Shown: piece by piece, positions 49,470 through 61,276 of the stretch
How positions within the stretch are numbered: the stretch's first letter is position 1
How the letters are laid out: each line of letters starts with the position of its first letter
NCBI GenBank assembly: GCA_030015575.1
Contig: JASDDO010000026.1
Location: 447,989,096-448,053,095 of the forward strand
DNA: 64,000 nt
Reading direction: 5' to 3'
Source: Agapanthus africanus
Taxonomy: Eukaryota; Streptophyta; Magnoliopsida; Asparagales; Amaryllidaceae
Translations under genes and position numbers: made by a program
Notes under the pieces: model-generated
Told to the model about the DNA's origin: nothing
Database searches by the model: none
Seen by the model: the letters and a program-made list of their open reading frames with translations, nothing else

Positions 49470-49970
49470 CCGTGCGTCTGGTGCGCATGGAAAACGAAAT
49501 CCATGAATGTTCCATACATGTGCACAGAAACAAAATCTAAGTGCAACGGGTGTGCACGAAACACTTATCAAAAGGCAACGGGTGTGCCTGACAGCAATAT
49601 TAGGTGCATCTGATATGCCCGAAGAATCTTAATTTAGTGCATAGGGTGCGCACCAAAATCGCATCAAGCCCTTCAAGTATGCGCAAGAATCCAAATCAAG
49701 TGCAAAAGGTGCACGGAAACAAATATCGGGTATCACAATCGAAATCGACGGTATGCAACACATTTCATTCTAAATCCAAGTCAAGTATACCGTAGTAAAT
49801 AATCTCATAACCATGTGCATCAGTGTGCACAAATCGAATCAGAATACTAAAAGTGCATGAAAAATATGCCGAAAACACAAGTCAAGTCACATGCATACCA
49901 TAGGTATGAAATCAAAATCAGAATCTCGAGTGACATCAAATCGAAGTCAAGTGCAACTGTGGTGCACGAA
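49470..49970 (-). repeat. GTGCAC dyad array, LARD3
   Basis: Many degenerate GTGCA...TGCAC pairs (for example GTGCAAAAGGTGCAC near 49710 and GTGCAACTGTGGTGCAC near 49950), in the same place as in LARD1 and LARD2. The array is longer and more eroded here. Confidence 0.68.
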
Positions 49971-50374
49971 ATCTCAATCATGTAAATAAATCGTCCAAAA
50001 TACCGAAATCAAAGATGGCAGAAACAGTCTCGCTCTGGCACATCCTCTAAGGATCTCTGTCCAACTGTCCTGGACACTCATGACATGTCTCGTCGACGAT
50101 GCCGAACTCTAGCCTACTGGGTGTGCGTAATATGACCGATCCTTGGTCTAAGTATCCTCATATAATACTCCAGAAAGGTTCTGTCGAAGTCTCCCCCAAA
50201 TCTCGTTTCTGCCGAACTGCCCAAAAATTATCATCTTTTACTAAATCTATTTCTTGTTCCGGAACGGCTGCATACTCGTCGCGACTCCATCTAAAAGATA
50301 TATCCATTTACAACGCCTCTGCATGCGTATCACATCTCTGATGTCAGCGGAGTGGAACGTCATCTCATCAAGAT

Positions 50375-52404
50375 TGTAACTCTATGATACCAACCCCAGT
50401 ACTTACGGGCAGGCGGAAAGAGTAAAAATCAATTTTTTTTATCACAAGGTAACATATACTATGCATTAGGATCTTTGCTAAACAATAACTAACAAACTAA
50501 ATTAGAGTTTTAACAACTAGGTTAGATGATTATACCTTGATCTTGAACTCCTTCTCTTCTTGTGCTGCTTCTCCTTGTTGTGAGCTCCTTAGAGTGGTGT
50601 AGATAGCTCCTCCTCACCGTCTTCTCTATGCCAAAGAAAGATCCACCCGAAGGCCTCTACCTTGAGCGCCAACCTCTATCTTGAAGTAACTAAGGTTCTT
50701 GGTGTGCTAGACTAAGAACCCTAGAGTGAGTAGAGAATTGTTTTAGTGGTTTTATCTCACAATGCTCTTGATTGTCAACTCATGAAACAAGAGAGCCTTG
50801 AGAGAGGTAGAGGAGGGAGCTAGCAAGAGAGAGAAAGTATCATGGTAGAATGAGGTGTTTGCTCTCAGATGATGAAAAAAGAATAATGATAATTTTAATT
50901 AGGGTAATTTTCATGGTTGATATTGATTTGACCATTATCATGTCACAATTAATGCTAATCACAAAATATAACATGCTTAACAAAAATATCTAACTCAACA
51001 AAAGTCAACAAGTCAAATGGTCAAACCAATTAACCGTGATACAATTATCTCTAATTAAAACTCATTAATCAATTTCCTCCATCTCATTATGGTTTTCATC
51101 AAGTCAATGGTCAAAACCCTAATGAGGTTTCTCGGCCTCTGACAACTGTATATACACACCCGCATCCGTGTTCCGAGGAACACGAATACAATGAGACCGA
51201 ACCATCCCAAAAATAAATACTAGGATCTGGCTTAAACCAAAGCCCACTAGTGTCAACTGCTCGAACACCAAGCATGCACAAGTGCGCGTATATGAACGGA
51301 CCCTGTCGTAAAACCATACGACCTCTACTCCGTTATGCCCAAAGGTGAACAACCCTCTGTGTGGGACTCTAAAGACTCGACACTACGCTGGTAGTGGGTT
51401 TAAACCACAGGCCGCAAGCGGTACTAGCTGTACGTAACGGTCCCCAGGCAGATGCCGATAAGAAGACTGATGAGGTGAACCCATCCGAACTCCTACTGAG
51501 CCTGAATGTGATAATCTCCGTACAGTCCGGTCTGTTCGTCTAAGAGTATCGCATATCGGGCCTAGGGGGCGGTAAACGTTTGTCCCATAATAGCGGTATA
51601 AGTCATGTCAGAGTGTAGCCCAGAACACCTAAGAAACTACCAGAACACCTACCAGTAAATCTCGCTTGCCCCGGCCAGGGACTTTGTGTAATGGCTCTCC
51701 AAACACAGCACGATATCATCCCCCAATACCGGGAGGGACGAATCTTATCTAACTGCAACTGCCTCCAAGTGCTTCGGGACAGCACCCAACTACTACCTAT
51801 TTACACGACTCAATAGAGCCGTGGTAGGATAGTAATCTAAGAACAGTGGGAACACACTTGAGGCAAAGTAGCAGTGTCAAGTCAATGGACTAAGCTATAC
51901 TCATGTCACCTGGGAACTGATAACTGACGATAGGTATAGTACCAACCAACAGTTCCCAACAAGTCCTGTCCAGTGTACTCATAACCTAATGAGCACCTGC
52001 ATACTATCTCCAGTACGACGTACTGATGGCTGTGGGATAGACCATCTCCCTAGCTGGGACGAGAAGCGTACACACCAGTGTACTCTGGAGTATCGATGCC
52101 CTGTCTCGATAATCCTACGACTAGGGACAAGTATAAGGATGTGCTTGTAGACTACCCAACCCCCACAAGTGTGACTGCCATCACAACACTGGTATTCAAG
52201 CAAAGATCTTAAGGGCTCTAGCAATATGTATTAGCGATATGTTAAAGGAAACACATACACATATTAAGATAGATACAAACCAAGTAGCATACTACTATAT
52301 CGAGCAAGACTGTCATAAATCTCTGTGTGTGTGTGTGTCCCAAGCTTCCAAAATGTAATATAAAAACTAGTACTGTACAATAATGGCTTCTATGACATAT
52401 CACA
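50375..52404 (-). repeat. Element F 3' LTR
   Basis: About 2030 bp from TGTAACTCTATGATACC to GACATATCACA on the + strand, similar in layout to the B, C and G LTRs. The outer end resembles that of G (CCAGTACTT followed by GGGCAGGCGG or GGGGAGGCGG). Confidence 0.82.
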
Positions 52405-52640
52405 GAAAAAATCTCCCACTTGCACTAAGGCCATGTGCTCGCATATCGCAGATTTATCATCTCGAATAGCCTCTCGAATTATGTTTGAGGAATGGCCTTT
52501 TTGAATGGATCTGCAGTGTTATCCTATGTAGTAACCACCTGAAGTTCTGTTAAGAACTTCCTCATCCATACTGCATCTTTTGCGGCATCAAAAGCTGCGA
52601 TATACTCTGCTTCCATTGTCGAGTCAGCAACGGATTCCTG

Positions 52641-53783
52641 TTAGGAACTCTTCCAACACACCGCCCCTCCATTGAGGTTAAAGATATAGCCTGGCATGGA
52701 TTTGGAGTCATCCTTGTCACTCTGAAAGCTGGAGTCAACAAAGGCCTCGATCTGGAGGACTTTTCCGCCGTAATCCAAGAACATATCCTTAGTCCTTCTC
52801 AGGTACTTGATAATGTTCTTTACTGCTATCCAGTGCTTCTCCTCAGGGTTTGACTGATATTGGCTTACCACACTCAGTGCATAAGTTATATCTGGTATTA
52901 AACACAACATCGCATACATTATAGAGCTTACCGCAGAAGTGTAGGGTATAATAGACATGCGATCCCTCTCCAAACCAGTCTTGGGAGATATCTCTTTGGA
53001 GAGGGTGTTTCCATGACAAGCCGATAAATTACCGCGCTTAGAATCTTCCATACTGAATCTTTTCAGTACGGTGTCAATGTACCTGGACTGCAAGAGTCCC
53101 AACATCCTTTTAGATCTATCACGATAGATCCGGATCCCCAGAATGTAAGAGGCATCACCCAGGTCTTTCATGGAGAACCTGTGTGACAAGAACCCTTTGA
53201 CAGATTGTAGTATAGGAATGTCATTTCCTATCAAGAGAATGTAAACCATGTACAAGACGAGGAATACAACAGTTCGTGCTACAATCATACTATAAATGCA
53301 CGGTTCATCTGGATTTTTGATGAAGTCAAATTCTTTGACCATTTCATCAAAACAGATGTTCCAACTCCGTGATGCCTGGTTCAGTCCATAAATAGACTTA
53401 AGCAACTTGCACACTTTCCCGCTGCTCCCACTCTGAATGAAACCCTCTGGCTTGTCCATATAGACACACTCCTCTAAATTTCCATTTAGAAAAGCGGTTT
53501 TTATGTCCATTTGCCAAATCTCATAATCGTGGAAGGCAGCAATGGAAAGAAGGATCCGAATGGATTTGAGCATAGCCACTAGAGAAAAGGTTTCGTCATA
53601 GTCTAAACCAGGTCTTTGACGAAAACCCTTTGCAACAATTCTAGCCTTATAGGTCTCAACCTGTCCATCTACACCAATCTTCTTTGTGAAGATCCATTTG
53701 CAGCCTACGGGTTTTACCCCTTCCGGAGCAATGTCCAAAGTCCATACTTTGTTGGTGTACATGGAATCCATTTCGTTCCGCAT
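52641..53783 (-). pseudogene. Copia reverse transcriptase domain, fossil in element F
   Basis: A 380-codon frame covers most of the Copia reverse transcriptase domain (Pfam RVT_2) and the start of RNase H. Recognisable blocks are KPVGCKWIFTKKIGVDGQVE (24-43), YKARIVAKGFRQRPGLDYDE (45-64), WQMDIKTAFLNG (90-101), CKLLKSIYGLNQASRSWN (125-142), LIGNDIPILQSV (184-195), MKDLGDASYILGI (205-217) and IKYLRRTKDMFLDYGG (325-340). It is the best preserved pol piece in the window. The enzyme family copies element RNA into DNA in virus-like particles; this copy is part of a broken, interrupted element. It is the reference by which the relics in A, B and C were recognised. Confidence 0.9.
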
Positions 53784-54010
53784 TGATTCTAGCCATCTTA
53801 CCGAGTCAGTGCTCTAAATGGCTTTCTGGAAGCTAGTCGGCTCATCATTATCAATGATGCAATCCTCTCTATCCCCGTCTATGAGAAAACCGTAGTATCT
53901 CTCAGGTGGATGAGAAAGACTACTACTCTTACGGAGCAGTGCGGGAATGTCCCGTTCTTTTGAACTTTCTGGTTCTACCAAGATTTCAGTAATAGCTTGT
54001 GGTTATGGAA

Positions 54011-54257
54011 TTTACTTTGGTATGCTAAATTGATAATATGCACTCATATCTACATATACTTTATTTTAGTTGCTAGAACACTGCACAAGTATCGATGAGT
54101 TATGCCACGTGTTACACTACACCTCGCCGATATTACCATGTCACTTTTACACTTAGTAAATTTCTTGTTAAAAATTATTCATATCATACCTTAAACACTA
54201 ATAACAGTAATAAATTGCATCATTGACATCATGTTTAGTATTTGAGTATTCTAAGTT
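54011..54257. other. Unassigned stretch between F pol and LARD2
   Basis: About 250 bp of AT-rich DNA between the last recognisable F coding sequence and the LARD2 5' LTR. A part (CCATGTCACTTTTACACTTAG near 54137) faintly resembles the LARD LTR near 26018, but I cannot place it. It may be diverged F sequence. Confidence 0.35.
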
Positions 54258-57200
54258 TGTAACGTTTTGAAAATCGTTTCCGTGAAATTTCGAAAAAACG
54301 GTAAAATAAGGGGTTTTTTTTATAAAAAGTCAAAATGCAAATATCTTTATTATAAAATTAAATATACATATTCTAGCTATGTAATTACTAGTATTCGGTG
54401 TTTATTGAGCCACTGGTGAAATTTTAAATTTTCTGAAAAAAATATTATTTTAATATTATTTTAAGCCGGTAAGAAAATACATTAAATTAGCGATAAATAC
54501 AAATTTAAATGGGCTAATTTTAATCTTTAAAATCATGTTAATTAAAATGTAGTTGTAATATAAATTTTTAGTATTTTATTTCAAGTTTTAATGGGTTTTT
54601 ATTATGGAGAACAAAAAAATAATTAATTTAAGCTAAAACTTGCAATTTTGAGCTTGTGGGGGTCTTTTTGCATAGAATTTCTTTTTAAAATCTCTCTCAC
54701 TCATTCCTCTCCATAATGGCCGGCCCCACCACTGCTGGAGCAGCCCACTCCCCCCCTCATTTTTGTTTTCATCTCTTTTAAAAGTTCAATATGATAAGGA
54801 TTAAAATATAGTAATTGGAGTATGGGTTTTTGTTGTTTGTGTGGTCTTTTGACTTTGAGAAACTTTCCCCAACTCCCCACACCCTCTCTCTCCTCTCCCC
54901 ACCTGCATTTGGCCGAGCCCCCCCCCCCCCAATTTAGAACAGCACTTCACTTTTTCATCTCACTTTCTCTTCAAAAAAATCCACAAAAATGCTTAAAAAT
55001 CCACAAAATTTCAAAATCAAAATCCAACTCCTACCCATTTCTCATTAACCATTCTAGCATGGATCTAGGGATCAAAATGGCATTTTAGGAGGCTAGATCT
55101 TGAGCTTGATCTCATCATGGGAGGTATAATCTCATGCTTTTGTTAAAATTTGTTATCTAGTTGCTTTAATCTAAGTTAACTAAGTGCTTAATTAGGTTTT
55201 CGATGAGTTTAATTGCATGATTAAAGATTTCAAGTTAGGGTTTTGTTGTGGAAATGGGTTATGATAAATTGTGCATGGTTTTGTGTTGTGGATTAACATC
55301 TTAAGTTTTATAGAAAGCTAATTTAGTTGTTAATTCCAAACCATTACTTATAAAATGCCCTAATTAAGTTATTTTGCTAACTAGAGTTTTGGAAAATTAT
55401 TAAATGCTTTAGATTAAATTATAATTATGGTTTCATGTCATTATAGATAATATATTGAGTGGTTTAATGCTTTTAGTTCATGAAAATCCTAGCTAAATTG
55501 TTGTTTGTGCGTTTTTGCTATAAATTGTTAAAAAATTGGGTATTTTGTAAACTAGAATTTTGGGATTAATGGAATTTAATGAGATTAAATTATGGAAATT
55601 GTTTTTATGACTTATTTAAGATATTTAATAAGTATTATGGCCACTAGATTTGTTTAAACAACATGTTTTGTACAAAAACGGTGAATTGTGCTTGCTAGAT
55701 TTTCGGAAAAATGATTTTTTAAGTGAAATTAGGGTTTTTGTGAATTTTAACCTATTTTATATTAAAATTAGTGTTCGTGAATATGCATATGAGTGTATTT
55801 GGGTTTTTCTCGATGATTTGGCGTTTGTACGCCGACGTCGAGGGTTTTTGGGCTGATTTGTGAAAGCAACCATAGGTTTTGGCCTATGTGGGATTCGTGC
55901 GTCGTTTTGGTCATGAGTCGGATTTTAATACGATACGGTGCGTTATGATATGTAGGTACCCCATGTGGACTTCGAGACGACAAGCAAGCGCGTGGCGACG
56001 TCGGCACCGGCGAACGAGGACCAGGTGAGTAGATTTATATCTACGGGGAGAAGTCGGGTGGATGGCGTATAGCACCCCCGCAGTCCGTGGTGGTGTATAC
56101 GGATGCGTATACACACCAACAATTATTATATGTTATTTCGGATTAATAACGATGTTTAGGATGGATATTGGTGTGTTGGATTATTTTAGTGTTGTGAACC
56201 CTAGAGTAGTGTTGCACTACACATACACACATACATACTTGCATAAATTCCTATTTATATGTGCTCATGGGATTCTCTATAGTTATGTGTTCACATGGGT
56301 ATGGGACTATGTGTTCACATACGGATTTGAGGACGATACTTGGGATTGAGCTGAGTCGATGAGATTTGTTTTGTGGTGGTGATATCAGTTTGTACGAGAC
56401 TGTCGATCAGTAGTCAGATCATGACTATATTGATGATTTTAGTATTGTACTAGACATAGGTCAGTACCCTGGACTATGATCTTGGATAAAGAGGATACCA
56501 GATGAATAGTGTGATGAATATGATATTAACCCATACCCAGATTTGGGGATGCCGTACGACGGATTTACATACGAGCTATATTTTGATGATTGATCCACAC
56601 TCTTGACTTGGGATGTCTGATTATAGATATGGTATCGGATATGATAGTATGGAGGCGAGATCACCGACTAATATATATACAGGTATGTATATGTATCGAC
56701 TCATATGTTAGGCGGTTTCCTTACTTGTAGTCCAGCTTGTTAGCTTAGCCCTTTAGTTTAGTTTACTTGTTAGATTAGATTCGATTCTTACCTATTTCAA
56801 AAACTAACGAATCGTGGGTATTTTAAAAGACAGCCCAAGGGATCCTACGGATATTTCAAAAGACGTATCTTTTCATAAAAACACCGTAGCCCCTATTTTC
56901 AAAAAACCCCATGATTCGTGTTATTTCAAAAAGCACCATTTGTAGGACTTATATTAGGTTAATGCAGATTAGTTATAGTTGCGTCTAGTATTCAGCTCCC
57001 GCTCATTATTGTTGTTCGCTCCGCATCACATGCTTATATTATGCTTCATATTCTACTGTTGCTATCTTGTGGTTAGGACACCAGCACCATTACCGATGAT
57101 GCGTATGTTCCACGTACACTTACTTGCCGGCTCACACACATTTTCATCGGTAATTGCCATGTCACGTACACCTTAGAAATATTATTGCTTGACATAGCCT

Positions 57201-58772
57201 GTTAGCTAATAGTTTAGACATGATATTAGTGTACTTGCCTTATATGTTAGTTTAGACATTGTAGTTATTACCTGCTACTTCATGCATACTGATATTCATT
57301 GTTATGCCGCATTCATGGATTCTCATGCATATATTCACTTTTTACGTGCTATTGAGGTTTTGGATTCGGATTCCATGAGATTTTCTGGATTTAGGGAAAA
57401 CCGCAAAACATATACAAACTTCTTATTTCTTTTTTTAAATAAAAAGTGCGGTTTTTTCCCATGATGTATGAGTCGTCCACCATGAGTTTGCTGATGGATT
57501 TTGAGACCCGATTCGAGGATACGGGTGAACCGTTTCGGGTACATGGTGGACCCAGTAAGGTACCCCGGAGCAAGAAGCGCGTGATGATGACGATGTGAGC
57601 CTGGCAGGGGAGCACTACCTACCGGTGATTTTACCCGACGCGTCGGATATCCGGAGGATACCGTCGTGGTCTTGAGATGGATGGTAGGGGCCGGTCTGGA
57701 CTGACGGCGCCCTAGATATTGTGATTGAGACATTGAGATTTCGAAATATTGAGGTACAGAGACTGTGATACAGAGATATCGAGATATTGGGATTACGTTT
57801 TGTGCCGATGCTAGGCACTGTTTTATGCTGATTTCATTATGATACCTCATTTTAAAAATACAAAGGGAAACTCACTAAATTATGAAAACAGTTCTTCACT
57901 TACATGTATTCTGTTTTCATGCATTCATACCTCATTCATATGATATTTTGCTACCTGAGGCACTGACACGGGCACATGAGATTACACTCGGGTTAGATGT
58001 TTACCCTAGCCTTGTTTTAGGTTGCATGTTATATATATAATTGAGGATATATTATGATCATTGACCTAGGTTGCGTTATTTATGCGATTTCTTTCCGTAG
58101 ATGTTTTTCTATTAACGAGTTGGCAACTCACCCCCGTTGTGCCCCAGTTTCTTGCAGGTTTGCCCTACAGGTTTCATTACGGCTTTGCGGGCATAGTTTC
58201 CTTCGGGTGATTTGCGAGTAGGTTGGTTTACTTGTATCGTACCCCCATTATATAACTTGTATATTATTATTCTGTTGTATCTAGAAGTTCCATCAACCAA
58301 ACATGTGTTATTTTTGAGATAGAGACCAGTGATGTTATTCTTTCGACCTTAGAGTCGCGCGTTATATTTCTGCAGATTTCTTGTGGTTTTGAGTTTCCTT
58401 TTGAGTTTGATCCTCGCCGTTGGCGTTGTATATTATATTGCTTGTGTGGTTGTGACCGTCGATTGACGAAGAGCTAGCTCCCGCTTGGGGATGCATTTTT
58501 ATTGATTTCGTATACTATTCATGTTGTATCCCGTTTGGGGGACAGTATTTACAAAGGAGACCCTGCCGAAATTTTCACGAAAATTTTGATGTTTTTAGAA
58601 ACCCGCATAATTCGGCTTATGCTTTTAAAACTACTTATTTAAATTGGTTTTCCTACTCTATACTACTCTTCTTGGTTTGGATTTCTGGGTTTTCGGCTTA
58701 CTTAGAATACGTACGCCTTGAGACGTTCGTAGTTTATGTGCCGGTCATGTTCCGTACTTTCGGGTCGTGACA
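54258..58772 (+). repeat. LARD2 5' LTR
   Basis: 4515 bp, TGTAACGTTTTG to GGGTCGTGACA. GGCCGGCC at 54718-54725, a pyrimidine-rich tract at about 54860-55050, a perfect 11-bp inverted repeat at 57089-57099 and 57144-57154, and a GAGATATTGAG-rich stretch near 57720-57790. Short frames in it are not conserved as proteins among copies. Confidence 0.9.
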
Positions 58773-58774
58773 AA

Positions 58775-58787
58775 GTTGGTATCAAAA
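58775..58787 (+). other. LARD2 primer binding site
   Basis: GTTGGTATCAAAA follows the LTR end, a slightly changed version of the site at 459 in LARD1. Confidence 0.78.
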
Positions 58788-59490
58788 CGTTAGGTTTTAC
58801 CTTTGGAGCGTAGGATGACCCTTGGTTGATGGAATAGGTGACTAAAGTAGAGTGACGTACCGTAGGTATGTTCCGCGGCATATTTACGATACGCTACTCC
58901 ACTTAAGAAGCCTTAGGATGTACATTTCTTTGCTCAGTATTAATATTCATTCCGATCTAGCCTCATCAGTACCAGTTATGGTTTTGCTGCTACGATTACG
59001 GGCAGGGAGAGCTACAGCTAGAGTTGCGGTCAGCACGAGCTCATCACGAACGAGGACTGACCAGGGCGAAATTCCGGCAACACACGATTGCAGAGATGTG
59101 TTTTTTTACTGTGTTTCCGCGCCACGAGCGTTTGGCGGATCGCCTTTATGAGGTTACTCGGATATGCTGATCGACACTAGAGGATTGAGCCAATGATAGA
59201 GGCCAGCCAGATTTTGATGACCGTTGGTGTGTTGCTTATTCATGATGATCGAGGCACTGTTCAGCGTGCAGACGAGCGAGCCAGTTATTGCTGCGAACGA
59301 CGAGATATTGCCCCAGATGCTGGAATTAGCGCAGAACGAGTTGTACTAAGAGATGATAGAAGGTCGCTAGTCATCGAGGATGAATGACTAGGACATGTGG
59401 ATCGTTCGCCTACCCCGATGTGAGGTCATCAGATAGATTGATTCCAGCTAGAGACGACTTCACGCGGAGACGTTGGGAGTCGACAGAGAC

Positions 59491-59815
59491 GATCGAATGT
59501 CAGAAACCTATTATTCCAAGTTTAAAGTAGTCGGAAAGACATGCAGGCAATTCTATGGTCCCTCTAGAAGAATGAAACCCTAACTCGACTTAATGACCGT
59601 GTGAAAGCCTTTGAACCTTCGGGTTTGCGGCAGTTCCATGGCGCCATTAGTGAGGCTTGGGTTTGCCCTTCTACGGCTGGACCACCGATGCTGTGGTATG
59701 TACTCGATACTATTAAACTGTGCCCAAGATGTTGAGCTCTTGGGGGATTATGAGGTTTTGACGACTCGATCGGATGGCTCGACGTAATTCAGATACTAGG
59801 TGGTGAGATGCATTT
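59491..59815 (+). repeat. Copia-leader segment inside the LARD2 core
   Basis: Same segment as 1172-1495 in LARD1, matching 41958-42285 in element D. Confidence 0.75.
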
Positions 59816-60439
59816 CTTGGGAGACTCCAGATACGAGGATAGTCATTGGAGCTCAGTCCATGCAGCCACGACGAGACGAGTCCAGAGCAGTCGACATTAG
59901 AAAAATGGAGTAAGAGGTTCGTACAAGATCTGGATATGATGACGTTCCCTTCCGCCGACATCAGGGATGCGATACGTATGCCAAGGCATTGTACTTGGGT
60001 ATACCTTCCAGAAGGAGTCGCGATGAGTATGCAGCCCTTCCGGAATGAGAACAGATCTAGTAAGGGACGATGACTTCCGGACAGTTCGGCAGAGACGAGA
60101 TTTGGGAGAGATCCCGACAGTACCTTTCTGGAATGAATTACAAGAAGACCTTGACCCAGGAGTGGTCATTGTTATGCACACTAGCAGGCCAGAGTTCATG
60201 ATCATCGACGAGACGTCCCACTAGTGACCGCGAAAGTTGGCCTGAGATTCTTAGAGGATGCGCTTGAGCGGTACTATGCCGCCATTATTGATTTCGATGT
60301 TTTGGGTGATTTGTTCGAATGATTTGATTTTGATGATTGAGGATTTATGATCCTTGCACAGTGTTGCACTTGATATCGTTTTTGTGCTTGGGTTTCACAT
60401 GTTTGTGATTTTACGGTTTTAGACATTTGAGTTGATTTT

Positions 60440-60880
60440 GTGCGTATGCACGCACACGATTTGGTTCCTGCACTATGTATAGTTTATATATGCTTGCAGT
60501 GCAGTGATACGCCTTTTGTGCACTTAGATGCATTGGACTTTGATTTCGATGGTGATGTTCGATATTTGTTTTGTGCACCTTGTGCACCTGATTTGATTTT
60601 GCGTATGTTCGGCACTTGATATTGGATTTCATGATTTCGTGCACGATGGATGCACCTGATTGGATTTTCACGCATGTTGGACGCATGTTTTGAAGTGTGA
60701 TTTTGGTGCACACCAGATGCACTAAATCGAGATTTTTCGTGCATGTCAGATGCACCTGATTTTGCTGTCAGGCACACATGTTGCCCACGACAGATGTTTC
60801 GTGCACACCCGATGCACTTAGATGTTGTTTCTGTGCATATGTATGGCACATATTTGGATTTTGATTTCCGTGCGCACAAG
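60440..60880 (+). repeat. GTGCAC dyad array, LARD2
   Basis: Units include GTGCGTATGCACGCAC (60440), GTGCACCTTGTGCAC (60573), GTGCACGATGGATGCAC (60639), GTGCACACCAGATGCAC (60706), GTGCATGTCAGATGCAC (60739) and GTGCACACCCGATGCAC (60801). Unit order matches LARD1, with one unit not seen there. Confidence 0.8.
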
Positions 60881-61276
60881 ACGCGTAGTATTCATACGCG
60901 TATTTTGGGATTGATTTTTCTTATAGAGCAGTACGTTTTTATGATATTGCTATGTGTTTTCGTACTGAGCAGGACTAGTCAGAGGACAGTACCTGAATAT
61001 ATTTTACATGTATAGTTTCGAGTTATATCATATTGGTTTTGCTTTGGATTTGGTATTGATGTCTTCCCCATGACTCCGATGATTGCGGGATGCTTGACGG
61101 AGTTCTGATTTGAGTTATATGCTCATTTTTCATGCGCATGCGTTGCGCTACGATTTGTTTTATGTATTTATGATTTCGGAGCCCCGGCGATTTGATGGTT
61201 TTGGCTGAAATATTTTAGTATTTGGGGGAAGTTTTAATTTAAATTCGGGGACCAAATTTCTTTAAGGGGGGAAGAT

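Larger units (their letters stand above)
44341..50374 (-). mobile_element. LARD3, - strand, 5' part displaced by element F
   Basis: Left to right on the + strand: the complete 3' LTR in reverse (44341-48751), the purine tract complement, and the 3' 1.6 kb of the internal region (48752-50374). At 50375 element F interrupts it; the remaining core and 5' LTR should lie beyond the window. It is more diverged from LARD1 and LARD2 than they are from each other, and it has an extra tandem repeat at 45361-45490. Confidence 0.82.
48752..50374 (-). mobile_element. LARD3 internal region, 3' part
   Basis: Matches the complement of LARD1 from about 3198 back to 1617. It includes a purine tract complement (CTTGCCCCCTTAAAG), an AT/GTAT simple repeat at 49143-49201, and the dyad array at about 49470-49970. 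No gene recognised. Confidence 0.78.
50375..54257 (-). mobile_element. Copia element F, - strand, interrupted by LARD2
   Basis: Inserted in the LARD3 core. The visible parts are the 3' LTR in reverse (50375-52404), the purine tract complement, and pol from RNase H back into reverse transcriptase (52450 to about 54010). Its 5' part should lie beyond LARD2 outside the window. Sequence immediately left of it is AAGAT, a candidate target duplication that cannot be tested here. Confidence 0.82.
58773..61276 (+). mobile_element. LARD2 internal region, no recognised gene
   Basis: Collinear with the LARD1 core. The Copia-leader segment lies at about 59491-59815, the dyad array at 60440-60880 and the purine tract at 61264-61276. 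Antisense frames of 102-131 codons cover the array and its upstream part. They reflect biased base composition, not a conserved protein. Confidence 0.78.

Noticed and set aside
54822-55088. Proline/serine-rich frames in both LARD2 LTRs (also 61841-62101)
   Set aside because: They lie on a pyrimidine-rich tract of the LTR, change length between copies and have no known domain.
57335-57850. 171-codon antisense frame in the LARD2 LTR
   Set aside because: Lies within a repeat-rich LTR stretch (GAGATATTGAG-like), is not preserved as a frame in LARD1 or LARD3, and shows no domain.
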